NCBI GenBank assembly: GCA_001919995.1
Contig: MNIY01000166.1
Location: forward strand, 1 to 11,344
Length of the DNA stretch: 11,344 nt
DNA from: Ktedonobacter sp. 13_1_20CM_4_53_11
GTDB lineage: Bacteria > Chloroflexota > Ktedonobacteria > Ktedonobacterales > Ktedonobacteraceae
Direction of reading: 5' to 3'
Shown here: in pieces, positions 1-5,980 of the stretch
Position numbering within the stretch: position 1 is the stretch's first letter
How the letters are laid out: each line of letters starts with the position of its first letter
The notes under the pieces: generated by a model
The model's input: the letters and a program-made list of their open reading frames with translations, nothing else
Database searches by the model: none
What the model was told of the DNA's origin: nothing
Program-made: the position numbers and the translations under genes

Positions 1-1
1 G

Positions 2-2554
2 TCAACCCCAGCGAATCAGCCCCATATCATGTTTCCCACCCAAAGCCGGATGACTGGGCAATACCCGGACACCGTAGCCGATGCTGCCGCTCTCGGTGGG
101 CTTCAGACGAGCTTCATAGCGGAACGAACCGTCCTGCTCCTTCTTAATATATTCCATCGGCAAGACATGCTCCGGAATAATCACGTCGTCATTCGCCTCG
201 CCATAGACCACTTCTACGCTGAAATCCCCCGGTTGGAGCTTATCCGCGCGCACCCAGGCGCGCACATTGATTTCCTCACCCAGACTCAGCTGACCATCGT
301 GCTGTCCTTCCACGTAGAGCGCTAAACCTGGCCAGCCTACCTTGATCTTCTCTTTCCAGTCAGCCAGCACTCGCGCTTTGGCGTACATGTTCTGCTCAAT
401 CTGCTTCCCTAACTGAATTGCGGGAACGTAGAAGCGCGTTGTGTATTCCTTCACCATCCTTCTCATACTGAATTGGGGAGCGCAAGTGCGAATAGCTTCC
501 TTCATCGTCGCGATCCAATGATGAGGTATGCCGTCAGCACCGCGATCATAGTAGGTTGGGACAATTTCTTCCTCAAGCAACTGGTACAGCGAAAGGCTGT
601 CTGCCTCTGCCTGTACCTCTGCATCGTGGTATTCGCGCTCTTCGCCGATGGCCCAGCCGTTCTTGCCGTTGTAGCCCTCTGCCCACCAGCCATCGAGGAT
701 ACTACAGTTCGGCTGACCATTGAGCGCCGCCTTCTGACCGCTGGTGCCACTGGCCTCGTGTGGACGGATAGGATTATTGAGCCAGAGGTCCGTACCCGAG
801 ACCAGGTAGCGGGCCATATCGATGTCATAGTTTTCCAGGAAGATGACCTTGCCACGGAAGGCATCGCTACGTGAGAAGCGGTAGACCTGCTCTATCAATG
901 CCTTTCCTGGCTCGTCGGCCGGATGCGCCTTGCCAGCAAAAATGATCTGAACGGGGTGTTCTGGATTATTGAGCAGCCGGTGTAGGCGCTCAGGATCGCG
1001 GAAGATCAGCGTTGCTCGTTTGTACGTTGCAAAGCGGCGCGCGAAGCCGATCAAAAGAGCATTGCTATCGAGCATGTGCTCAAATTCGGTGATCTGCACC
1101 GCTCCTTCACCCAGTCGCAGGTGTTGTCCTTTCAGGTGGCGGCGTGTGAAATCAATCAGAGCCTCTTTACGCTGTAGATGGGTCTTCCACAGTTCTTCGT
1201 CAGGTATGTCGCTCAGGCGATTCCAGAGCTCGGCATCATCTACGCGCTCTTCCCAATCCTCACCAAGGTAGCGTTTGAAGAGCGCGTTCATCTCCTCTGA
1301 AATCCAGGAGGGAGTATGTACGCCATTGGTGATGTATTCTATAGGCACCTCTTCGGCATCGATACCTGGCCACAAGAACTGCCACATCTTACCCGAGACA
1401 GCGCCATGTAGCTCACTCACTCCGTTGTGCTGCCCGGTCAGGCGAAGCGCCAGCACCGTCATGCCGTAGGTCGGACCCCAGCCATGGTCCTCACGCGCGA
1501 CCTCCATGAACTGGTCACGCGTCAGTCCGAGCTGGCCCCAGTAAGAACCAAAATACTTGTCGACAAGGTCGTAGCTAAAGGTATCGTTTCCCGCGGGAAC
1601 AGGAGTATGCGTCGTGAAGAGCGAATTTGCCGCGACTGCTTCGCGTGCCTGGTTAAAGCTAAGCCCGGCAGCAACGAGTTCCCGGCACCGTTCCAGGTTC
1701 AGGAAGGCGGCGTGCCCCTCGTTGAGGTGCCAGGCCGCCGGAGAAATGCCCAGGGCACGTAAAGCGCGTACGCCGCCAATGCCCAGCACAATCTCCTGAG
1801 AGATGCGCATCTCGCGGTCACCACCGTACAAACGCGCAGATAGCTCACGATCAGGCGGTGCATTGGGAGCCACGTCCGTATCCATCAGGTACAAAGGAAT
1901 ACGTCCTACCTGCACTTTCCATACTTTCGCGTGAATGTGTCGTCCAGGTAGCTCGACTGTAATCATAATTTCATTGCCATTGGCATCGCAGGCTGGTATC
2001 GCTGGCGCTTCCGAAAAGTGGAGTTTGTCGTACGCAGCCTCTTGCACTCCTTCGCGAGTAATGCTCTGGCGGAAATACCCCTGCGGGTAGAGAAAACCTA
2101 CCCCAACAAAAGGCAGGCCGAGATCGCTGGCTTCCTTACAATGATCACCTGAGAGTATACCAAGGCCACCGGAATAGATGGGCAGTGATTCGTGCAGTCC
2201 AAACTCGGCGGAAAAATAAGCGATGACGCTATCGCTTAGTTCAGGATAAGTTCGTGAGAACCACGTTCCATGTGCCGCGGGATGCATATAGGCATCGAAG
2301 TTACTGAGAATCGTGCCGTAGCGCTGTAAATAGCCGGCCTCGTTTGCCGCGGCTTCGAGCCGCTCTGGCTGCACCTCGCTCAGGAAGCGCACCGGGTTAT
2401 GTCCGACATTATCCCATAGATCAGGATCAAGTGTGCTATACAGGGCGCGTGCCTCTGGATGCCAACTCCACCACAAATTATATGCAAGTTCGTATAAACG
2501 GTTGATGCGGGCGGGCATGATGGGAAAGACCGTCATGCGACCATGTACTTTCAC
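2..2554 (-). CDS. glgP: alpha-glucan (glycogen/maltodextrin) phosphorylase, GT35 family
   Basis: This enzyme removes glucose-1-phosphate from the non-reducing ends of alpha-1,4-glucans using inorganic phosphate and pyridoxal phosphate, in the cytoplasm. The 850-residue protein is complete; its TGA stop lies at the window edge. Residues about 15-110 look like the DUF3417 N-terminal domain of the bacterial/archaeal subfamily (RINRLYELAYNLWWSWHPEA). They are followed by SGGLG (128-132), LNEGH (277-281), RRFATYKR (506-513) and EASGTSGQKAALNG (600-613), in which K608 is the expected PLP Schiff-base lysine. The last ~110 residues form a beta-rich tail that I believe is typical of this ~850-residue type. 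The start is GTG (2552-2554), with AAAGGA 11 nt upstream; a second in-frame ATG at residue 7 is a possible alternative. No other glycogen gene is visible. The family assignment is very secure, the physiological substrate (glycogen or maltodextrin) is not. Confidence 0.95.
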   Translation of the reverse strand: MKVHGRMTVFPIMPARINRLYELAYNLWWSWHPEARALYSTLDPDLWDNVGHNPVRFLSEVQPERLEAAANEAGYLQRYGTILSNFDAYMHPAAHGTWFSRTYPELSDSVIAYFSAEFGLHESLPIYSGGLGILSGDHCKEASDLGLPFVGVGFLYPQGYFRQSITREGVQEAAYDKLHFSEAPAIPACDANGNEIMITVELPGRHIHAKVWKVQVGRIPLYLMDTDVAPNAPPDRELSARLYGGDREMRISQEIVLGIGGVRALRALGISPAAWHLNEGHAAFLNLERCRELVAAGLSFNQAREAVAANSLFTTHTPVPAGNDTFSYDLVDKYFGSYWGQLGLTRDQFMEVAREDHGWGPTYGMTVLALRLTGQHNGVSELHGAVSGKMWQFLWPGIDAEEVPIEYITNGVHTPSWISEEMNALFKRYLGEDWEERVDDAELWNRLSDIPDEELWKTHLQRKEALIDFTRRHLKGQHLRLGEGAVQITEFEHMLDSNALLIGFARRFATYKRATLIFRDPERLHRLLNNPEHPVQIIFAGKAHPADEPGKALIEQVYRFSRSDAFRGKVIFLENYDIDMARYLVSGTDLWLNNPIRPHEASGTSGQKAALNGQPNCSILDGWWAEGYNGKNGWAIGEEREYHDAEVQAEADSLSLYQLLEEEIVPTYYDRGADGIPHHWIATMKEAIRTCAPQFSMRRMVKEYTTRFYVPAIQLGKQIEQNMYAKARVLADWKEKIKVGWPGLALYVEGQHDGQLSLGEEINVRAWVRADKLQPGDFSVEVVYGEANDDVIIPEHVLPMEYIKKEQDGSFRYEARLKPTESGSIGYGVRVLPSHPALGGKHDMGLIRWG

Positions 2555-2595
2555 GGGGTTAGGTATCCTTTCTTAACATATCGATTGCTAACTTC

Positions 2596-2625
2596 AGTAT
2601 ATCTTGCCGGGGAATATGAGGTCAA
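2596..2625 (-). promoter_or_regulatory. sigma-70-like promoter of the phosphorylase gene
   Basis: Read on the minus strand: -35 TTGACC (2620-2625), an 18-bp spacer and -10 TATACT (2596-2601). Transcription would start near 2589, giving a leader of about 35 nt before the GTG start. This is pattern matching only, but both boxes are close to consensus and correctly placed. Confidence 0.7.
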
Positions 2626-2629
2626 CTCT

Positions 2630-2645
2630 GGCCGTCCGGCCGTCC
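2630..2645. repeat. tandem 8-bp repeat GGCCGTCC x2 between divergent promoters
   Basis: Two perfect, adjacent copies of GGCCGTCC (2630-2637 and 2638-2645) lie between the -35 boxes of the divergent phosphorylase promoter and the promoter of the plus-strand membrane protein gene. Such a position suits an operator for a regulator of both genes, but two copies of an 8-mer are weak evidence. Confidence 0.4.
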
Positions 2646-2652
2646 TTCCTGA

Positions 2653-2681
2653 TTGCCTTTACTGCGAAATTGTTCTATACT
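2653..2681 (+). promoter_or_regulatory. sigma-70-like promoter for the membrane-anchored protein gene
   Basis: -35 TTGCCT (2653-2658), a 17-bp spacer and -10 TATACT (2676-2681). The predicted start near 2688 gives a leader of about 55 nt. It would drive the gene at 2744 and, because only 51 bp separate them, probably the SirB1-like gene as well. Confidence 0.6.
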
Positions 2682-2743
2682 GGACAGGCTGCATCAGATG
2701 ATGTAGACTCAGCACAGCAATCCCTGTTGAGAGAGGCGGTAGC

Positions 2744-3295
2744 ATGGTAAAGAAGCAACCTCAACTTTCTGTGAGGAGCGACTCCACAACACAGTGGTTT
2801 CGTGTAACAAGTGGAGTTGTGGGCGGTATACTGCTAGGTTTGGCAGGGCTATGGCTCGCCTGGTTGTTGCTTCACCAGTTTGCTGGAAACACGATACCAG
2901 CTCCGCCAATTATTAGCGCTTTCCCTACTAGTCCAACAGATAGTCAAATTGCTTCCCTCACTGCTGAAGGGATTACTCTTGGTCATCCCAGTCAGACACC
3001 CGCGTTGAGCCAGCAGCAGGCATTGCTGCTCGCCAGCCAGCTTGAGCCGGGTGCTGCCAGCAAATCCAAAACGACCGGTGCTCGATATGTGTCGTTGAGT
3101 TATCCTGACAAGAGCACTCCTGCTGCTCATCCCAATTATCACGATGTGCCAACGTGGATGATAGTGTATCAAAGAATTCCGCTCGAACCAGCTGACGCAT
3201 CGGTCGACCCTACTCCATTTTCACGTTCGTCCTACGACCTCTATGTTTTCTTAGATGCGAATAGTGGAAAAGAACTACTGGCAATACAGGTGTAG
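2744..3295 (+). CDS. membrane-anchored protein with a PepSY-like extracytoplasmic domain
   Basis: I do not recognise a named family. The 183-residue protein has a short basic cytoplasmic N-terminus (MVKKQPQLSVRS), one strong hydrophobic segment at about 21-46 (VTSGVVGGILLGLAGLWLAWLLLH) and a Pro/Ser/Thr-rich stretch to about 85, so it should be an N-in, C-out single-pass anchor. Residues ~88-183 (LSQQQALLLASQL, PTWMIVYQ, YDLYVFLDANSGKELLAI) follow the helix, strand, then strand ending in DAxxGxxL order of PepSY-type domains. That resemblance is by eye. The start is supported by GAGAGG 7 nt upstream of ATG and a promoter at 2653-2681. It lies 51 bp upstream of the SirB1-like gene on the same strand and is divergent from the phosphorylase. 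A signal peptide instead of an anchor is possible; no lipobox cysteine is present. Confidence 0.75.
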   Translation: MVKKQPQLSVRSDSTTQWFRVTSGVVGGILLGLAGLWLAWLLLHQFAGNTIPAPPIISAFPTSPTDSQIASLTAEGITLGHPSQTPALSQQQALLLASQLEPGAASKSKTTGARYVSLSYPDKSTPAAHPNYHDVPTWMIVYQRIPLEPADASVDPTPFSRSSYDLYVFLDANSGKELLAIQV

Positions 3296-3346
3296 AGCAG
3301 GATAGACGAGTCTGTAATTCTAGTTGCCCGGGTAGATGTCTATAAA

Positions 3347-4240
3347 ATGACTGAAGCATTTCCAAATGACACACCACAACAACGCGCATTTAGAGCATTT
3401 GAAACCCTGGTTGCGGGCGAAGATATGGCCATCGACCTATCCCTCGCGGCGCTCTTAATCGCCAACCTGGAATATCCCGAGCTCGATATTGCGCACTATA
3501 TGGCACAGCTCGATTCGCTGGCAGAACGTGTTCGAGCGCTGCTGGGTTTGACCGGAGCCGGTACCCTTGAGAAGCTCCCGGTAAATATGGATGTATCGGC
3601 CGTAATTGCAGCCATGAATACAGTACTTTTTGGCCAGGAACATTTTCATGGCAATACGCAAGATTATTACAACTCGTCCAACAGCTTTCTTAATGAGGTG
3701 TTAGAGCGACACACAGGCATCCCAATCGCGCTTTCACTGTTGTACATGGAGGTTGGCCGGAGGGTGGGAGTGTGGTTTGATGGTATAGGATTACCGTTTC
3801 ACTTTGTAGTGGGGTGTCGTTTTCAACAGAAGCGCATCTATATTGATCCCTTTGAGAGCGGACGAGTATTGAGTGAGCAGGAGTGTCGTAGGCGTGTGCG
3901 CCAGGTGATCGGGAAAAAAGATAAAATACCTACCCAGTGGTTCGAACCTGTTAGCCGGAAATATCTGCTCATCCGCATGCTCAACAATCTTAAGCACATT
4001 TATCTCCATAGCGAAGACTACGCACGAGCGCTGCGCATTTGTGACTGCATTCTGGTACTGGCTCCTCGCTCTCCGCAGGAACGACGGGACCGTGGCGTCA
4101 TCTATCTCCAACTCAAACGCTATGGTCGAGCTCTAAGCGACCTGGCAGCTTACCTGCAGCTTGCGCCTCTAGCAGAAGACCATGATGAAATACAGCGCCA
4201 GGTCAAGATGATACGGCAGATCCTGGCCATGATGAACTGA
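3347..4240 (+). CDS. SirB1-family transglutaminase-like protein with C-terminal TPR repeats
   Basis: The 297-residue protein matches the SirB1 (UPF0162, Transglut_core2 plus TPR) layout. Residues ~85-185 hold the family signature: NSFLNEVLERHTGIPIALSLLYMEVGRR (112-139), then GIGLPFHFVV (147-155) and RIYIDPFESG (163-172), with H152 and D167 at positions like the His and Asp of the transglutaminase fold. No cysteine appears in the GIPIALS segment where a papain-like nucleophile would be expected, so peptidase or transglutaminase activity is doubtful. This agrees with the family, whose biochemical role is poorly known. Residues ~203-290 form two or three TPR-like helical pairs (ILVLAPRSPQERRDRGVIYL, then RYGRALSDLAAYLQLAP), likely for protein contacts. 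No signal peptide is seen, so it should be cytoplasmic. The Shine-Dalgarno is weak (GGGTAG). It probably shares the mRNA of the upstream membrane protein gene. Confidence 0.85.
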   Translation: MTEAFPNDTPQQRAFRAFETLVAGEDMAIDLSLAALLIANLEYPELDIAHYMAQLDSLAERVRALLGLTGAGTLEKLPVNMDVSAVIAAMNTVLFGQEHFHGNTQDYYNSSNSFLNEVLERHTGIPIALSLLYMEVGRRVGVWFDGIGLPFHFVVGCRFQQKRIYIDPFESGRVLSEQECRRRVRQVIGKKDKIPTQWFEPVSRKYLLIRMLNNLKHIYLHSEDYARALRICDCILVLAPRSPQERRDRGVIYLQLKRYGRALSDLAAYLQLAPLAEDHDEIQRQVKMIRQILAMMN

Positions 4241-4252
4241 TTGTCGTTCCTG

Positions 4253-4272
4253 AAGCTAGTGCCACTCAGCTT
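4253..4272. terminator. possible bidirectional terminator hairpin between convergent genes
   Basis: AAGCTAGT (4253-4260) pairs with ACT-c-AGCTT (4264-4272) around a GCC loop, an 8-bp stem with one bulged C. It sits in the 25-bp gap between the convergent stops at 4240 and 4266 and overlaps the last codons of the response regulator. Only a mixed pyrimidine run follows on the plus strand, so termination efficiency is uncertain. Confidence 0.35.
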
Positions 4273-4955
4273 TCCTCCATCTTAATCCACCCATGCCTAA
4301 GCGCGTGCACAACAGCGGCAGTTCGGTCGTTCACCGATAGCTTCTTGAGGATAGACGTAATGTGATTTTTTACCGTCTGATCGCTGATTTTGAGGGATTT
4401 CGCTATTTCCTTATTGCTGTTTCCCCGCGCAATATAGTCCAGTATCTCCACTTCACGGCTTGAAAGTGGTGAATACAGGTCTTTTGCCGGCGATGTTTCC
4501 TCTTCAACGGCCAGTTCCCTGAAGGATTTCAACACACGACTGGCGAGTTGGGGTTTAGAGAGAACATCATCGTTGATCAAATATTCCCCGACGCTCACTT
4601 TGCGTACCGCTTCTGTGAGTTCATCCGGTGTAATATTGCGCGTATAGTACGCGGATGCGCCGACCTTGATAGACTGAAATAGACGTTCCTCGTCTTCTGA
4701 GGGGGTCAACATAATAATGGCCAGTCGTGTCGTAATATGGCGCATCTGGCGAGCCATTTCTAAGGGGTCGGCAGAATTGAGACTGGCATCGAGCAGGACG
4801 ACATCGGGATTTTCTGTGCGTGCTATTTCCAGTACCTCATCAGGGTCGGTAGAATCACCAACAATGATGCAATCACCCATCTGCTCAAGCGTAGCACGAA
4901 TACCCTGACGGAACAGGGGCTGCTCTTCAACAATGATCACACGTATCGTTTCCAT
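4266..4955 (-). CDS. NarL/FixJ-family response regulator (receiver plus LuxR-type HTH)
   Basis: This 229-residue two-component regulator should bind DNA when its receiver is phosphorylated. Receiver, about residues 4-120: phospho-acceptor D56 (VVLLDASLN), T84 (IIMLTPS) and a GASAYYTRN segment at 99-107. The usual DD of the acidic pocket is E10-E11 (VEEQPLF), and the conserved lysine after the fifth strand appears to be R106, so this is an atypical receiver. The LuxR/GerE HTH is at about 163-225: LSSREVEILDYIARG, then NKEIAKSLKISDQTVKNHITSI, as in NarL. The ATG is the first possible start because an in-frame TAG precedes it directly. No good Shine-Dalgarno lies next to it, but a perfect AAGGAGG sits about 60 nt upstream in a leader element also found before the acidic protein gene. 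No sensor kinase is nearby, so the signal is unknown. Confidence 0.93.
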   Translation of the reverse strand: METIRVIIVEEQPLFRQGIRATLEQMGDCIIVGDSTDPDEVLEIARTENPDVVLLDASLNSADPLEMARQMRHITTRLAIIMLTPSEDEERLFQSIKVGASAYYTRNITPDELTEAVRKVSVGEYLINDDVLSKPQLASRVLKSFRELAVEEETSPAKDLYSPLSSREVEILDYIARGNSNKEIAKSLKISDQTVKNHITSILKKLSVNDRTAAVVHALRHGWIKMEES

Positions 4956-4980
4956 CTAATCAAGTATTGCGGTGCAGAAA

Positions 4981-5021
4981 CCCCTGCATTGACGCACGGG
5001 GAAGAAGCGCCGCTCCTCCTT
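4981..5021 (-). promoter_or_regulatory. leader RNA element of the response regulator (copy 1 of a shared motif)
   Basis: On the minus strand, positions 5021-4999 read AAGGAGGAGCGGCGC, then TTCTTCCC. GGAGGAG (5019-5013) can pair with TTCTTCC (5006-5000) around a CGGCGC loop, with two G-U pairs. Immediately downstream CCCC (5001-4998) can instead pair with GGGG (4984-4981), partly overlapping the first stem. The element ends 43 nt before the ATG. A second copy with 19 of 23 identities lies at 9520-9542, also upstream of a minus-strand gene. The function is not known. It may be a standby or decoy ribosome site, a structured regulator, or a small dispersed repeat. Confidence 0.5.
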
Positions 5022-5025
5022 CTAT

Positions 5026-5051
5026 ATTCTTTCATGTAAATAGTGAAGAAT
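5026..5051. other. small inverted repeat upstream of the response regulator leader
   Basis: ATTCTT-t-CA (5026-5034) is complementary to TGAAGAAT (5044-5051), with one extra T and a 9-nt loop. On the minus strand it covers the place where a promoter for the response regulator would be expected. A weak pair, TTCTTC -18 bp- TATAGA, can be read there but is not convincing. It could be an operator or chance in AT-rich DNA. Confidence 0.3.
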
Positions 5052-5153
5052 GCCCAGAGAAATGTATTTAAGGAAGGAATAGGCTGTATCCATTGAAGTA
5101 ACACACTAGCTGGTTTTCACTGCGCGCCATCTAGCATGTTAAGCGTGTGTAAT

Positions 5154-5738
5154 CTAAATGCGTTCCAGGCGGCGTAAAGTAGAATTGATGCCCATACGCA
5201 AGCTCTCGATAACGCCTTGTCCTGTCACCGCTACTGCTTCAAAGCTCGGGACGCGATACGGATTCAGATACTGCTCCAGCACTGACACGGGTAGTATCTC
5301 TTGAAGGTCGCGCTTATTCCATTGCATAACCAGGGGAAAATCTGTAACATCCTTGTTCATACGTCGCAGTTGCTCTTGCAACTCGTTCCAACTTTCGATA
5401 TTCTCTTGTAATTTGCTGGCCTGAGAGTCTGCTACAAAGATCACACAGTCGGCCCCCTTCAGGACAGAGATACGTGTCTGCTGGTAGAGTACCTGTCCGG
5501 GAACGGTGTAGAGTTGAAAGCGAATATTGAAACCATGCACCTTGCCAAGCTCAAGGGGGAGCAGGTCGAAGTACAATGTACGCTCCGTCTCCGTATCAAT
5601 AGAGACCATATCACCGACGTCCTGTGGGTTAACTGCTTGATGTATGTAATGTAGATTTGTCGTTTTACCGCACAAACCAATGCCATAGTAAACGATCTTA
5701 CAGTTAATTTCTCGTTTGGCCATGTTTATTAGGGACAT
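5154..5738 (-). CDS. MglA-like small Ras-superfamily GTPase
   Basis: The 194-residue protein is a bacterial Ras-like GTPase of the MglA group, molecular switches that in Myxococcus set cell polarity and motility. Seen motifs: P-loop GIGLCGKTT (19-27); a switch I region with ERTLYFDLLPLELG (52-65); switch II as TVPGQ (78-82), the MglA-type replacement of the usual DxxG; FVADSQ (101-106); and the guanine-specificity motif NKRD (141-144). The C-terminal EAVAVTGQGVIESL (167-180) fits the family. There is no transmembrane segment, so it is cytoplasmic or peripheral. The chosen ATG has GGAGAG 9 nt upstream; the in-frame Met6 has none. A strong promoter lies at 5834-5862. No MglB/Roadblock activator gene is in the window, so its partner must be encoded elsewhere if it exists. 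The next gene on the strand is the response regulator, 198 bp downstream. The biological role here is not inferable. Confidence 0.92.
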   Translation of the reverse strand: MSLINMAKREINCKIVYYGIGLCGKTTNLHYIHQAVNPQDVGDMVSIDTETERTLYFDLLPLELGKVHGFNIRFQLYTVPGQVLYQQTRISVLKGADCVIFVADSQASKLQENIESWNELQEQLRRMNKDVTDFPLVMQWNKRDLQEILPVSVLEQYLNPYRVPSFEAVAVTGQGVIESLRMGINSTLRRLERI

Positions 5739-5809
5739 ATGTAGTTGCTCTCCTGCCCGCTCGTACGCGCCACTTCCTATTTTGCCTGTCGTTTGAAACT
5801 CGTGGAACG

Positions 5810-5882
5810 AGTGGCCGCTCCTTGATACGCAACAGTATACAGCATTTCACTCATATTGACAATCAACTATGGAGCGGCCGCT
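5810..5882. repeat. 12-bp inverted repeat flanking a divergent promoter region
   Basis: AGTGGCCGCTCC (5810-5821) and GGAGCGGCCGCT (5871-5882) are inverted copies with one mismatch, 49 bp apart. The right arm contains the 10-bp perfect palindrome AGCGGCCGCT. The intervening 49 bp hold the GTPase promoter, including the symmetrical ATTGACAAT (5855-5863) where minus TTGTCA and plus TTGACA overlap. On the minus strand the left arm lies at the predicted transcription start and reads AAGGAGCGG, resembling the leader element seen elsewhere in the window. Dual operators or a looping site are plausible; a small element remnant is the alternative. Confidence 0.55.
5834..5862 (-). promoter_or_regulatory. 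sigma-70-like promoter of the MglA-like GTPase gene
   Basis: Minus strand: -35 TTGTCA (5857-5862), a 17-bp spacer and -10 TATACT (5834-5839). Predicted start near 5827, leader about 88 nt. The leader could fold GCCAC (5811-5815) plus TTCC (5804-5807) onto GGAAGTGGC (5769-5777). Confidence 0.7.
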
Positions 5883-5893
5883 AATGCAAGCCA

Positions 5894-5922
5894 TTGACGA
5901 ATAAGGCAGAAAAGACTAGACT
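5894..5922 (+). promoter_or_regulatory. sigma-70-like promoter of gatB
   Basis: -35 TTGACG (5894-5899), a 17-bp spacer and -10 TAGACT (5917-5922). Predicted start near 5929, leader about 52 nt. A weaker upstream alternative is TTGACA (5856-5861) with GCTAAT (5880-5885) at 18 bp, which would overlap the inverted repeat. Confidence 0.6.
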
Positions 5923-5980
5923 TACGGCAAAACTTAGTAGAAATGCATAACGTATAGATAGATAAGGTGAGGTAAGTAGT

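Noticed and set aside
4985..4999. GTG-started leader peptide before the response regulator
   Set aside because: It is 17 nt from the AAGGAGG, shows no sensible amino-acid bias, and depends on a non-ATG start.
5106..5134. Imperfect hairpin CTAGCTGG / CCATCTAG after the GTPase gene as a terminator
   Set aside because: Seven of eight pairs but a 13-nt loop and no U-run on the minus strand; not enough to call a terminator.
5771..5799. Single CRISPR-repeat-like sequence (CACTTCCTATTTTGCC then TGTCGTTTGAAAC)
   Set aside because: The ending GTTTGAAAC looks superficially repeat-like, but there is no second copy or spacer array in the window.
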